The notes beneath the pieces were generated by a model, which did not search any database, was not told the DNA's origin, and worked only from the letters and a program-made list of their open reading frames with translations. Of a stretch of DNA of 64,000 bases, positions 46,446-55,290 are shown in pieces (within the stretch, counting starts at the first letter, position 1; each line of letters opens with the position of its first letter). A program made the translations under genes and the position numbers. The stretch is from an uncultured Anaerobiospirillum sp. (lineage in GTDB: Bacteria; Pseudomonadota; Gammaproteobacteria; Enterobacterales; Succinivibrionaceae): the NCBI GenBank assembly GCA_944389615.1, contig CALXNA010000005.1, positions 47,671 through 111,670 of the forward strand, written 5' to 3'.

Positions 46446-46668
46446 TTTAACAGTTGCCGCGAAATTCCCCATGCGTGAGCGTGGGGATGAAAGCGGCTGG
46501 TGTCGCACATTTTGATCATGTATAATACCCTCTAAGAACTCAGGAACGAGCTTTTTGCTCCTACCTGATGGGGGCATTGTGGACATGCCCGTAAGTACCC
46601 AGTAATGGGTGCTTACTAAAAGTGAGGCACCGACCTCACGAAACCTCGCTCGTAAGTGCGTAGGTAGT
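46446..46668 (+). mobile_element. IS200/IS605-like miniature element (no transposase), about 220 bp
   Basis: The left side has TTTAAC (46446-46451), four variable bases, then a 42-base hairpin: GCCGC…GCGGC outer stem (46456-46497) and CCCCATGC/GCGTGGGG inner stem with a GTGA loop. The same arrangement (TTTAAC, 4 bases, near-identical hairpin) recurs at 63925-63976. Subterminal imperfect hairpins and insertion next to a short fixed target without duplication are features of the IS200/IS605 superfamily. The right end near 46668 is judged from where the cupin reading resumes. No tnpA or tnpB is present, so movement would need a helper. Confidence 0.55.
46527..46660 (+). ncRNA. Hairpin-rich, possibly transcribed RNA inside the mini-element
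   Basis: Just after a TATAAT at 46521-46526 come four successive perfect or near-perfect stems. They are CAGG-(AAC)-GAGC/GCTC-(CTA)-CCTG (46541-46567), GGGCAT/ATGCCC (46572-46590), GTAAG-T-ACCCA/TGGGT-G-CTTAC with GTAA loop (46591-46616), and GTGAGG/CCTCAC (46622-46639). Such packing is typical of structured RNA; in IS605-type elements the right-end region encodes the TnpB guide RNA (omega RNA). That identity is inference; no -35 is clear. Confidence 0.45.
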
Positions 46669-47079
46669 TCATAAAAGACTTGACCAGTAAAGCGCGCGCT
46701 GACGTCGCTGCCTTGGATGCCCCACGGCAGCTCTTGGCCCGACCTTACCACTGCGGGCGCCGCTGCTACAGCCGCGACCTCTGCTGCAGCCGCAACCTCT
46801 GCTGCAGCCGCAACCTCAACTGGAGCCGCAACCTCAGCGACTACCCTCTGCGCCCGCCCTGCGCTTTTAACATGCTGACTCATAGTGACCGCCTCATCTG
46901 GTAAGGCGGAGGTACAGGCCGTACATAGCACGCTACAGCTCAGTGCTGCGCAGGCGGCGGCCCGTAAGAGTTGCAAGCGATATTGCGTTTTTTGCATAGA
47001 ACACCTCTCACCTCAAAGCCTGTAGCTCTAAGCTTAATGAGCGTGTTGCTCTTTGTACAATGCTCATTTTCTCTAATGC

Positions 47080-47085
47080 TATAAT
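47080..47085 (+). promoter_or_regulatory. -10 element upstream of the LysR gene
   Basis: A perfect TATAAT, 27 bp before the LysR ATG; no good -35 at 16-18 bp. The divergent 114-bp region to the cupin start is A/T-rich and likely holds the LysR binding site. Confidence 0.5.
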
Positions 47086-47111
47086 GTAAACACATAGCAA
47101 AGGAGGTCAGG

Positions 47112-48014
47112 ATGCTGGAACTGCGGCAACTCAAAGAACTGCTGACGCTCGCCCAGAGCAAAACCGTGTCACAGGCCGCCCAAGAGCTGTGTCTGTCGCA
47201 ACCGGCCCTCAGCCGCTCGCTGCAGCGCTTAGAGGCCGAACTACAAGTCGAACTCTTCCATCACGGCAAGAACAAGATCGAGCTGACTGCCACCGGTGAG
47301 CTGGCGCTCAGCTATGCGCGCCAAATCTTAGATAGCAGCGCAGTCATGGTTCAGGCGCTGCGCCAACACTACGCCAGTCAATTCACGGTGCGGCTGCAGA
47401 CCTGCGCGCCCGCGCCGCTGTGGGAGCTCACGGCCCTCTGCAGCATCGCCTTTCCTGAGCTGACGCAAACGGTTTCGATCAAGGAAGAGGAAAGTGAGCT
47501 CCTTTCTGCCTTAGAGCAAGGCCAAGTGGACTGCGTCGTGGTAACGCAGCCTCCGGCCAAGACCGATCTCATCTGTCTGCCCTTTTTGACCGAGCAGCTC
47601 TACTTTGCGCTCCACTACAGCCACCCCTTAGCCCAACAGAGCAAGCTGAGCTTTGCCCAATTAGATGGCTCCTCCTTCTTGCTGCGCCCGCACATCGGCT
47701 TTTGGCAGAAGGTCGTATACCAATACCTGCCGCATTGCGCGTTTTTGCGCCAGCAGGACGATCACGCCTTCAACACCATCCTCAACGACTCGCGTCTGCT
47801 CTCGTTTACCTCGGATATCGTGCTCAAGCGCGAAGGGACACGCCGCGACCGCATCGCCATTCCGATCGCCGACGCTGCCGCAACCGTCACCTATTACGCC
47901 CTGATCCCGCGTAATACCCAAGACAAGCTCGCACGCCTCATCGCGCAGCTCGAGCTCAAGGCGCAGCGCCTCAAGTTAGCCCAAAGCAGCCCCCATCAAG
48001 ACCTCCTGACCTAA
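47112..48014 (+). CDS. LysR-family transcriptional regulator (300 aa)
   Basis: The N-terminal HTH (LRQLKELLTLAQSKTVSQAA, QELCLSQPALSRSLQRLEAE) and the linker TATGELALSYARQIL are LysR-type. The C-terminal part is the usual two-lobed effector domain (QGQVDCVVVTQPP; DGSSFLLRPHIG). It is divergent from the cupin–hydrolase–aldo/keto reductase genes and presumably controls them. AAAGGAGGTCAGG precedes the ATG. Confidence 0.92.
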   Translation: MLELRQLKELLTLAQSKTVSQAAQELCLSQPALSRSLQRLEAELQVELFHHGKNKIELTATGELALSYARQILDSSAVMVQALRQHYASQFTVRLQTCAPAPLWELTALCSIAFPELTQTVSIKEEESELLSALEQGQVDCVVVTQPPAKTDLICLPFLTEQLYFALHYSHPLAQQSKLSFAQLDGSSFLLRPHIGFWQKVVYQYLPHCAFLRQQDDHAFNTILNDSRLLSFTSDIVLKREGTRRDRIAIPIADAAATVTYYALIPRNTQDKLARLIAQLELKAQRLKLAQSSPHQDLLT

Positions 48015-48168
48015 GCCCGCGCCTCGCCGCATGAAGGCCTGAAGCCGCGGCATTCGCCGCCGCCACTATGGCCCGTGCGCCTTAAAGACCAAGGCGCACT
48101 TTGGGCAGACACAAGCTTGAGGCTGCTGCCGAATGTGCAGGCTGCTGCCGAATGTGCAAGAAGCCAAG

Positions 48169-48690
48169 GCTGCACCGCGGCGGGCACTTGGGCCACTCTG
48201 GTAGCGGCTACGCGCGCCGCTTGCCGATGCACACCCCGGGCAGGCAGTATGAGTCTCCGGTCAGGCAGCATGAGTCTCTATGGAGCAGAGCAACTCGGGC
48301 CCTAACCCCGGTTCCGGGCAGAACCATGGGTGAAGAGTCCCGCGTCGTAGCGGGCGCACTCAAGCTTGATCTGACGCCGTGTGAGCCATGAAGAGAGCCC
48401 AAGCTATGGCGCAGCGAGCGCGGCTGGCCTTATTCCCCTTAGAGACCAAGGCGCACTGGGGGCAAACACAAGCTTGGGGCCAAGGCTGCGCAACTGAGAC
48501 TGCGCCGCAGCTCCCTGCGTCTTTGAGACCAAGGGACAGCCCGCAGCCTGATGATATAGCCTCAGTGGCCTGAGCCTGAGCGTCCCCTGACGCGCACCCG
48601 CGGCCTGCCCAATGCGGATCTGCCCAGCTGTGGGATGGGTTTGGGCGGGTGGGCCGCCGCAGTTGGGGCTAACGTCACCTGAGGTCATGC
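48169..48690. repeat. Composite dispersed repeat: module A (+) followed by module B (-)
   Basis: Module A starts GCTGCACCGCG at 48169 and matches 43405-43706 through CAGTATGAGTCTC (doubled), GGAGCAGAGCAACTCGG, CATGGGTGAAGAG, GAAGAGAGC, GCGCAGCGAGC and CTTAGAGACCAAGG to about 48490. A short extra piece of its 3' part also lies before it (about 48083-48120). Module B (48500-48690) is the reverse complement of 34736-34925. Together they fill most of the 820-bp gap between the LysR gene and cca; no gene is supported there. Confidence 0.8.
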
Positions 48691-48834
48691 CGCAAAGTTA
48701 GCGGCCAAGCTAGCAGCACACCCAACCATTATGTTAAATAATCGCACAATAACGCTCGCACCGCATGGTGCGGCGCGGGAGCGAGAGTGGGTCGCCGCGC
48801 AGCGGCGGCTAAGCGCGGAGCAGGGCGCGCCGCG

Positions 48835-50121
48835 TTAGTCGCGCACGGTCTCGGCGGCAGGCGAGCTGTTGTCGTGGTCATCGAGTTCGCCCTGCGGAAT
48901 GGTCTTCATGAAGTCGTTAACCAAGGCGACGCGGCGCTCAAACATCGCGTCCTTGATCTGCGCGCCCTTGAGGCCTTGGGCCACAAACTCCTTGGCGGTG
49001 ACGGTGCGGCAGATGCTGAACATCTCGTAGAGGTACTCGGCCCGTGGGAACGGCCGTGCCTCAAAGCCCTTGCGCCCTAAGAAGTCGCACTTGCAGCATA
49101 AGATCCACGGCTTGACGCGCTCGGGGCGACGCCACGCATCGAGGTGATTGAGCAGCATGACGATGCCGTAAGCACCTTCTCGGTAGAGGTGGTGGACAAA
49201 GGAGTGGTAGAAGACGACTAGGCGCGCAAAGTCATGGTACTCGTTGGGCACCTTAAGACGCTGACACAGGGTATCGAGCGGCTTTAAGCCCAGCACATTG
49301 TGGTTTTTGTGGTGGGGCCAATTCTCCTTGGGCGTCAGGCCCTTGCCGAGATCATGGCAGAGCATAGCAAAGCGTGCCACCGGATCGCGCGTCTCGCAGG
49401 CGATGCGGTGCAGTGTCATGATGGTGTGCACCAAGGTATCAATCTCTGGATGCCAGCGGGCTGGGCCAGGTACGCCCGAGAGCGCCTCGACCTCAGGCAG
49501 CACCACCGCTAAAGCGCCGGTGAAGTGCAAGATCTCAATGAAGACCTCGGGATCGGGGGTATTGAGCGCCTTCTCCAGCTCAATCCAGACGCGCTCAGGG
49601 GTCAGGTTCTCAAGCTCACCACTTGCCACGATCGTGCGCATCAGCTCTAAGGTCTCCGGGGCGACGGTGAAGCCTAAGTGATGCAATTTGGCGGCAAAGC
49701 GCGCCACGCGCAGCACGCGCAGCGGGTCTTCGACGAAGGCCGGTGAGACATGGCGCAGCACCTTATGCTTGAGATCAGCCATGCCCCCGTACGGGTCGAT
49801 GATGGCACCACTCTTGAGGTCTTGGGCCATAGCGTTGATGGTGAGATCGCGGCGGCGCAAGTCCTCTTCTAAGGTGGTATCAGGAGAGAAGTCGCAGATA
49901 AAGCCGGTGTAGCCGTGACCTTGCTTGCGCTCGGTACGCGCCAGCGCATACTCTTCGTGGGTTTTAGGGTGCAAGAAGACCGGAAAATCAGCGCCCACTT
50001 GGCTGTAGCCTTGCTGCAACATCTCGTCGATGGTGGCCCCAACCACCACAAAATCGCGATCAGCGCCGCTGATGCCTAAGAGTTCATCACGCACCGCACC
50101 GCCCACTAAGTAGACTTGCAT
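48835..50121 (-). CDS. cca: CCA-adding enzyme / multifunctional CCA protein (428 aa)
   Basis: Class II nucleotidyltransferase: YLVGGAVRDELLG, catalytic Asp21 and Asp23 in GADRDFVVVG, RRDLTINAMAQ, and DPLRVLRVARFAAKL. The C-terminal HD domain (CHDLGKG, with further His in WPHHKNHN) gives phosphatase/phosphodiesterase activity as in E. coli Cca (412 aa). It builds and repairs the tRNA 3' CCA end. The start at 50121 follows GGAGAGCAAC. Confidence 0.95.
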   Translation of the reverse strand: MQVYLVGGAVRDELLGISGADRDFVVVGATIDEMLQQGYSQVGADFPVFLHPKTHEEYALARTERKQGHGYTGFICDFSPDTTLEEDLRRRDLTINAMAQDLKSGAIIDPYGGMADLKHKVLRHVSPAFVEDPLRVLRVARFAAKLHHLGFTVAPETLELMRTIVASGELENLTPERVWIELEKALNTPDPEVFIEILHFTGALAVVLPEVEALSGVPGPARWHPEIDTLVHTIMTLHRIACETRDPVARFAMLCHDLGKGLTPKENWPHHKNHNVLGLKPLDTLCQRLKVPNEYHDFARLVVFYHSFVHHLYREGAYGIVMLLNHLDAWRRPERVKPWILCCKCDFLGRKGFEARPFPRAEYLYEMFSICRTVTAKEFVAQGLKGAQIKDAMFERRVALVNDFMKTIPQGELDDHDNSSPAAETVRD

Positions 50122-50219
50122 TGTTGCTCTCCTCTGCTCTTGCGGTGCTACACCGCCTGCGATGCCACCTGCGTCAGAAGCTCTAATGGCGGCAGGCCAT
50201 TAAGCTCGCTCCCACCCGA

Positions 50220-50335
50220 AAGCTGCGTCCATAGGCGCAGTGCCCTTGGCCGCAGTGCTCTTGGCCGCCGTGTCCTTGGATGCAATGCCCATAGGAGCCG
50301 CGCCCGTTGGCGCTGCGCCGCTCGGCGCTGTGCTA
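50220..50335. repeat. Degenerate 15-bp repeats upstream of cca
   Basis: Loose tandem copies of a 15-bp unit (e.g. CTTGGCCGCAGTGCT, CTTGGCCGCCGTGTC) run through the gap between cca and nhaB. Open frames over them are not family-like. Confidence 0.5.
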
Positions 50336-50410
50336 GATTATAGCAAAGGCCGTTCTTGCGCACTGAGCCTTGAGCGGGTAAAACGCAACAAATTCGCGCC
50401 CCACAAATGC

Positions 50411-50446
50411 CAAGGACAGCACCACCTGACGGCAGCACTGTCCTTG
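50411..50446 (-). terminator. Hairpin after nhaB, probable terminator
   Basis: CAAGGACAG (50411-50419) pairs with CTGTCCTTG (50438-50446). It lies 20 bp after the nhaB stop on the minus strand; the following T-tract is poor (GCATTTG). Confidence 0.5.
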
Positions 50447-50465
50447 TAAGCAAATAGGCGGTAAC

Positions 50466-52082
50466 TTAGTGCGCAGCTTGCGTTGCGGCCTCAGCGGCGC
50501 CCTTGAGGGCCGAGCCCATTTCGCTTAAGTGGGCGACATCACCGGAGATTAACCAACCGGCATCAATCATCCACTGCGTGACTTCTGGGAGGATGAACCA
50601 AGTGCCAATTAAGCCGACACTGGTCAAGACGATGGTGTAAGGCAGAGCCATCCACATCATGCGCAGATAGTTGAGGCGAATGAGTGGGGACAAGGCGCTG
50701 GTGAGCAGGAATAAGAAGGCGGCTTGGCCATTAGGAGTGGCAACCGATGGTAAGTTGGTACCAGTGTTAATCGCGATGGCTAAGTGGTCAAATTGCTCAC
50801 CAGAGATGACGCCGTTCAACATGGCATCATAGACCTGCTGGATGTAAATGGTGGCCACGAAGACGTTATCGGAGACCGAGGAGAGGATACCGTTGGCCAG
50901 ATAGAAGATTGGCAGCTGCGACTCAGGTGGGGTCGACAGTACCCACTCAATCAATGGGCGGAACAGCTCCTGTTGCGAGATAACAGTAACGACGGTGAAG
51001 AAGACGCATAACAAGGCGCAGAATGGCAGTGACTCAGTGAAGGCCTTACCAATTTCCTCTTCGGAGGTGACACCGCAGAAGCCGGTGGCGATGATGATAA
51101 TGGACAGACCGATTAAGCCGACCGCAGCTAAGTGCAAGGCTAAGCCGATGATGAGCCAAACGCAGCATAAAGCTTGGATTACGAGGCGCATTTTGTCACG
51201 GCGAGTTAAGTTGGCATCATTGCGTTGCTCAACATCGATTAACATCTGGTGTACCGACTCCGGCATGGCAGTACCAAAGCCAAACCAGTGGGTCTTCTCT
51301 AAGATGATGCAAGTGCTAAAGCCGCAGATGACGACCGGTACCGAGACTGGTGCGACGCGCAGGGCAAACTCGCCGAAGTTCCAGCCGGCGACGCCACCGA
51401 CAATGATGTTTTGCGGCTCACCGACCAAGGTACAGACACCACCGATGGCGGTACCCACTGCAGCGTGCATTAAGATGGAACGTAAGAAAGCGCGGAAGGT
51501 CTCCAAGTCTTCTTTGAACTCGTCCTTAACAAAGGTGTCGTTGCTCAAGCGGGCGGTGGCGGCATCACCGGAGATCAAATCGTGGTAGTAACGATAGACA
51601 CCGATGCAGATAGTGATGATCACCGCAAGGACGGTCAGAGCGTCCAAGAAGGCCGATAAGAAGGCACCCAAGAAGCAGAAAATCAAAGCCAGCATCGTAT
51701 GGGAGCGGACTTTAACCAAGAGCTTGGTGAAGGTGAACAAGAGCACATCACGCACGAAGTGAATGCCGGCGACCATGAACATCAAAAGTAAGATGACTTC
51801 GAGGTTCGCACCGATCTCCTCGCGCACACCTTCCATGTCGCACAGGCCAATCACCGCCGCTTCAATAGCGAGGAAACCGCCCGGAATCAGCGGGTAGCAG
51901 TTTAAGGCCATGGCCAAGGTGAAGATGAACTCAGCCACCAAGACCCAACCGGCTAACACCGGCGAGATGGCCGCTAAGATTGGGTTTAAGATGAGGCAGC
52001 CCAACACAAAAAGTTTGTACCAAGTAGGCGCTGTCCCCATGAAGTTCAGGGCAAACGCCTTTCCGTATGTCATATTAGGCAT
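50466..52082 (-). CDS. nhaB: Na+/H+ antiporter NhaB (538 aa)
   Basis: Large membrane protein with NhaB landmarks: GTAPTWYKL near the start, NPILAAISPVLAGWVLVAEF, FVRDVLLFTFTKLLVKVRS, FLDALTVLAVI and GTNLPSVATPNGQAAFLFLLTS. NhaB exports Na+ in exchange for H+ at the inner membrane. E. coli NhaB is 513 aa. The start at 52082 follows GAGG; the longer frame to 52175 has no ribosome site. nhaB sits near dsbB in E. coli as here, though a Dcu gene now lies between them. Confidence 0.93.
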   Translation of the reverse strand: MPNMTYGKAFALNFMGTAPTWYKLFVLGCLILNPILAAISPVLAGWVLVAEFIFTLAMALNCYPLIPGGFLAIEAAVIGLCDMEGVREEIGANLEVILLLMFMVAGIHFVRDVLLFTFTKLLVKVRSHTMLALIFCFLGAFLSAFLDALTVLAVIITICIGVYRYYHDLISGDAATARLSNDTFVKDEFKEDLETFRAFLRSILMHAAVGTAIGGVCTLVGEPQNIIVGGVAGWNFGEFALRVAPVSVPVVICGFSTCIILEKTHWFGFGTAMPESVHQMLIDVEQRNDANLTRRDKMRLVIQALCCVWLIIGLALHLAAVGLIGLSIIIIATGFCGVTSEEEIGKAFTESLPFCALLCVFFTVVTVISQQELFRPLIEWVLSTPPESQLPIFYLANGILSSVSDNVFVATIYIQQVYDAMLNGVISGEQFDHLAIAINTGTNLPSVATPNGQAAFLFLLTSALSPLIRLNYLRMMWMALPYTIVLTSVGLIGTWFILPEVTQWMIDAGWLISGDVAHLSEMGSALKGAAEAATQAAH

Positions 52083-52371
52083 AAACAACCTCACTCTTCT
52101 TATTGACCATCTGAGCTGTAGCAGCTTGCCATACCAAGCCGCGCCCCAAGATCCCATAACAACGTGGGCGCTCACAGCTACCGCGCACTTCGACTGGGAC
52201 AGGCCCCCGCCCTCTGCTCAGATGGCGGCACAGCAGAGCGCAACCCATAAGGCACCACGGAAGTCGCTTTGCTCATTATAGGAATTTGGTGCGCGACGGC
52301 TGTGACACATCTCAAAAAGTGGCAGCGGCGCGGAGCGGGCGCAGGCGTGCGGGGCGAAGGCTCGGGATTGT

Positions 52372-53769
52372 TTAGGCCACGAGCGGCGCGACGACGAAGC
52401 CTAAGCCCACCGAGATGAAGATGCTCAGGATGCAAGGCATGAGCAGCGAGTGGTTGAAGATATATTTGCCGATCTTGGTGGTGCCGGTATCGTCCATCTG
52501 CACCGCACCCAGTAAGGTTGGGTAAGTGGGCAAGATGAAGAGGCCGCTCACGGCGGCAAAGGAGGCGACCAAGATATAGGAGAGCTCAGGCTGAGCGTCC
52601 ATATTGAGCGCGACGATGATGACCGGCACTAAGGCCTTGGCGGTAGCCGCCTGCGAGTACAAGAGAGCGGAGATCAAGAAGAGCACCACTGAGAGTACCG
52701 CTGGGTACTGCGCGATGATATCCTTGGAGAAGGCCTCAAGCTGGGCCGAGTATCCGGCCACAAAGGTATTACCGAGCCATGCTACGCCCAAGACGCAGAT
52801 ACAGGCAGTCATGCCAGACTTAAAGGTCGGGGTATCCGCCAGCTCTGAGGTGTTGAGTTTGCACTTGATGACGATCAACGTGGCGATGAGCAGCATAAAC
52901 GACATGATGGCTTGGTCGCGCGCTAACTTCAGCTGCTCTAAGGCCGGTAAAATGAAGGCCGCGATACTCGAATCGGAGGCCTGCAGGCTTGCGACCAAGG
53001 GCAGGCGAATCAAGTCTGAGATCATGGTGGCATAGAGCACCACCAAGATGACGCCGCTGATGAAAATGAGCACGGCCGACTTCGCCGAGGCCGGGAGCGC
53101 CGCGCGCTCGTGGGTGGCGACCTTGGAGATCAACCCTGCTTGCACCCGAGCCAAGTACTCAGGATCCTGATCTAACGGGCCCTTGTTAAAGCAGAGCGAC
53201 ATGATAAAGGCCGCGATCATGCAGCCGACGTAGGTCGTGAGCAACCACACCGCCAGCAAGGCCGGGTACGACCAGCCATATGGCTCTAACACGCCCGTCA
53301 TATAGACCACCGCTGCTGACACCGGCGAGGCGGTAATGGCGACCTGCCCTGAGACCACCGCTATTGAGAGCGGCCCGGCAGGCTTGATGTTTTCGTCCTT
53401 GGCCACTTCGACGATCACCGGAATCAGGGCAAAGGCAGTGTGTCCGGTACCGGCCAAGACGGTCAAGAAGTAGGTCACGGTCGGCGCCAAGTAGTTGATA
53501 TGCTTGGGGTTATGGCGCAGGATGCGCTCGGCGATGCGCACCATGTAATCAAGGCCTCCGGCCTTTTGCAGCGCGGTGATCGCTGCAATGACCGACATGA
53601 TAATCAAGATCACGTCAGTTGGGATGGCACCTGCGTTCATGCCCAAGAACACGGTCAGGATGATCACCCCCAAACCGCCGGTATAGCCGATGGCCATACC
53701 GCCGAGCCTAATGCCAAAGAAGATCACGCCAAAGAGCACCAAGAGGCGCAAGATCAAAACAACATCCAT
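52372..53769 (-). CDS. Anaerobic C4-dicarboxylate transporter, DcuA/DcuB family (465 aa)
   Basis: Multi-pass protein with Dcu motifs: GVIFFGIRLGGMAIGYTGGLG, KHINYLAPTVTYFLTVLAGTGHTAF, SGQVAITASPVSAAVVYM and the late SGLFILPTYPTLLGAVQMDDTGTTKIGKY pattern. Dcu carriers exchange fumarate, malate or aspartate for succinate under anaerobiosis, which fits a succinate-producing anaerobe. DcuA versus DcuB cannot be decided by eye. CGAGGAATCGC precedes the ATG. It is a single gene on the minus strand, divergent from dsbB. Confidence 0.92.
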   Translation of the reverse strand: MDVVLILRLLVLFGVIFFGIRLGGMAIGYTGGLGVIILTVFLGMNAGAIPTDVILIIMSVIAAITALQKAGGLDYMVRIAERILRHNPKHINYLAPTVTYFLTVLAGTGHTAFALIPVIVEVAKDENIKPAGPLSIAVVSGQVAITASPVSAAVVYMTGVLEPYGWSYPALLAVWLLTTYVGCMIAAFIMSLCFNKGPLDQDPEYLARVQAGLISKVATHERAALPASAKSAVLIFISGVILVVLYATMISDLIRLPLVASLQASDSSIAAFILPALEQLKLARDQAIMSFMLLIATLIVIKCKLNTSELADTPTFKSGMTACICVLGVAWLGNTFVAGYSAQLEAFSKDIIAQYPAVLSVVLFLISALLYSQAATAKALVPVIIVALNMDAQPELSYILVASFAAVSGLFILPTYPTLLGAVQMDDTGTTKIGKYIFNHSLLMPCILSIFISVGLGFVVAPLVA

Positions 53770-54294
53770 TGCGATTCCTCGCCCTAACGGGCTTACCGGC
53801 CCTGCGCTCAGCCCCTATTGGGCTCTGGCCTCACGCTGGGCGCTGTCCCCACCCCGAGCCCTCTCCACGAATTGGGCCCGATCCTAGCGCAGGACTTGGG
53901 TTGACAACACACCGACCGCGCGCAGCGCGGCCCCAAGGCGCCCCCCCGTTTTTGCGACGCCCTTCGCTCAAAAGCGGCATAGCCTACCATGCTTTGCCGT
54001 AGTTACCAAGAGGTAACGGCTGCGGCCCCGACCTGTCTGACAATTCAGCGGGATGGGCAAAAAGTGAGCGCCCTGACACTGTGGCAATTCTCGGAGGCGC
54101 GCAGCTTTATTTTACGGCCAAATTAAGCTAGAGTTACGGGGTGAAGTTATGGGCACGCAGCCCACAACGGCGTTGAGATCACAGACATTGCGCTCCGCTC
54201 ATGTTGAGCGGCAAGCCCCCATACTGCGGCACAGTGGTTGCTGGATTAAGGCGCCTGCTAGGTCGCAGACAAAGAAGAGAGTTTGAGGTGGGAC
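53770..54294. other. Divergent region between the Dcu gene and dsbB
   Basis: About 525 bp. It is very GC-rich next to the Dcu gene and more A/T-rich near 54050-54150, where the dsbB promoter probably lies, but I found no -35/-10 pair with good spacing. No FNR-type TTGAT-N4-ATCAA site was seen. Confidence 0.35.
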
Positions 54295-54840
54295 ATGGGA
54301 CTGCTTAGATTTGTACAAACGTTGGCCCGACACCGTTTTTTTTGGTTCATGCTCTTAGTGCTGGGCATCGTCTTAGAGTGCTGTGGTCTGTACTTTCAAT
54401 ACGAGCTGCGCCTGCCGCCTTGCGTCAACTGCGTCTATGAGCGGGCGCTCTACTTAACCTTCATCTTGGCCGGCTTGATTGGCTTTCTGTGCCCGAGCAA
54501 CTTCATGCTGCGCAATCTCGCCAACCTCATCTTTATGGCAGGCTCAGCCGGTGGCGTCTTGGTCGCCTTTGACCACCTGACCTCGGTCTATCAAACCGGC
54601 TTTGGCTCAAGCTGCCAGCTCAAGGCCCAGTTCCCATCGTACTTAAAGCTCGATGAGTGGCTCCCATGGATGTTCGAGCCGACCGCCTCGTGCGCCCCGC
54701 TTGATTGGTCACTGTTGGGCTTCTCGATGCCCGAGTGGATCATCTTGAGCTTTGCCTGCGGCTTGATCGTGTCGGTGCTGTTCTTTTTCAGCGAGTTCGT
54801 CAAGCGCCGCAGCCGCGGTTACATCGACTTCTACCGCTAA
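54295..54840 (+). CDS. dsbB: Disulfide bond formation protein DsbB (181 aa)
   Basis: Four-helix membrane protein with the quinone-side pair Cys43/Cys46 in PPCVNCVYERAL and the periplasmic pair Cys107 (SSCQLKAQFPSYL) and Cys133 (TASCAPLDWSLLGFSMPEW). It reoxidises DsbA and passes electrons to quinone. The ATG at 54295 has GAGGTG just before it. A dsbA gene is not in the window. Confidence 0.95.
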   Translation: MGLLRFVQTLARHRFFWFMLLVLGIVLECCGLYFQYELRLPPCVNCVYERALYLTFILAGLIGFLCPSNFMLRNLANLIFMAGSAGGVLVAFDHLTSVYQTGFGSSCQLKAQFPSYLKLDEWLPWMFEPTASCAPLDWSLLGFSMPEWIILSFACGLIVSVLFFFSEFVKRRSRGYIDFYR

Positions 54841-54893
54841 GCGCGAGCGCGCGGTGCCTTACCGCGCGCCCTGCGCCGCACAAGGCGGCCCTC

Positions 54894-54919
54894 AATCCCA
54901 GCCGTGCGCTGGGATTTTT
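54894..54919 (+). terminator. Rho-independent terminator after dsbB
   Basis: AATCCCAGC and GCTGGGATT pair around a 5-base loop, followed by TTTTTG. It lies just before the convergent dgkA stop at 54924. Confidence 0.85.
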
Positions 54920-54923
54920 GTTG

Positions 54924-55286
54924 CTATGCGATCAAGAAGGCCAGCCACGTAAAAGCGGTGAGCACCAGCAGCACAAAGACCGCAGCTGAGCCTAAGTCCT
55001 TAGCGCGCCCGGAGAGCTCGTGGTACTCGTCACCAAAGCGGTCGACGACCGCTTCGATGGCCGAGTTTAAGATCTCCACAGCGAAGGTCAGCCATGGCAA
55101 CAAGATGAGCAAGACCAGCTCAATGACGCTCTCACTGACAGCAAAAGCCAGCAAGGTCAAGACAATGCCTAAGAGCAGTTCTTGGCGCAGCGCCGCTTCA
55201 TGCTTCAAACCGGCCCTAAAGCCCTGCATGCTGTAGCGCGTAGCGTGGATAATGCGGGTTAAACCGGTAGCCCCGGGCTTACTCAT
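54924..55286 (-). CDS. dgkA: Diacylglycerol kinase (120 aa)
   Basis: Three-helix membrane kinase: GFRAGLKHEAALRQELLLG (catalytic-region Glu), EILNSAIEAVVDRFGDEYHELSGRAKDLGSAAV (the DgkA signature). It phosphorylates diacylglycerol released during membrane-derived oligosaccharide and lipopolysaccharide metabolism. The ATG is only 4 bases after the stop of the 1504-aa gene, with GAGGAAAT inside that junction, so it is co-transcribed with it and possibly with tadA. Confidence 0.95.
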   Translation of the reverse strand: MSKPGATGLTRIIHATRYSMQGFRAGLKHEAALRQELLLGIVLTLLAFAVSESVIELVLLILLPWLTFAVEILNSAIEAVVDRFGDEYHELSGRAKDLGSAAVFVLLVLTAFTWLAFLIA

Positions 55287-55290
55287 GATG

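Larger units (their letters stand above)
46107..46997 (-). pseudogene. Lipoprotein/cupin gene interrupted by a mobile element and a stop codon
   Basis: The N-terminus is a lipoprotein-type signal (LRAAACAALSCSVLCTAC). Before the insert the frame reads SARFTGQVFYELPT, and after it NPQYLFQQTNLITFAPQARS, AWHYHGPMYLIGIGGLGYYQ. An in-frame TAG (46301-46299) follows. Past the TAG the same frame continues DAILIKPGDVVFCPPDVRHW, HGAAPNSWF to a TAA at 46107. The cupin metal motifs are thus split by the TAG, and the region between YELPT and NPQ is element DNA (46446 to about 46668) that happens to stay in frame. It belongs with the downstream hydrolase and reductase genes. Confidence 0.8.

Noticed and set aside
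46500..46670. Retron-type or riboswitch RNA in the hairpin-rich segment
   Set aside because: No reverse transcriptase gene is nearby and the segment lies inside a disrupted coding region rather than a leader; an IS605-type guide RNA fits the hairpin end better.
48388..48688. Short open frames in the cca–LysR gap
   Set aside because: They lie in dispersed repeat modules and have no family-like sequence.
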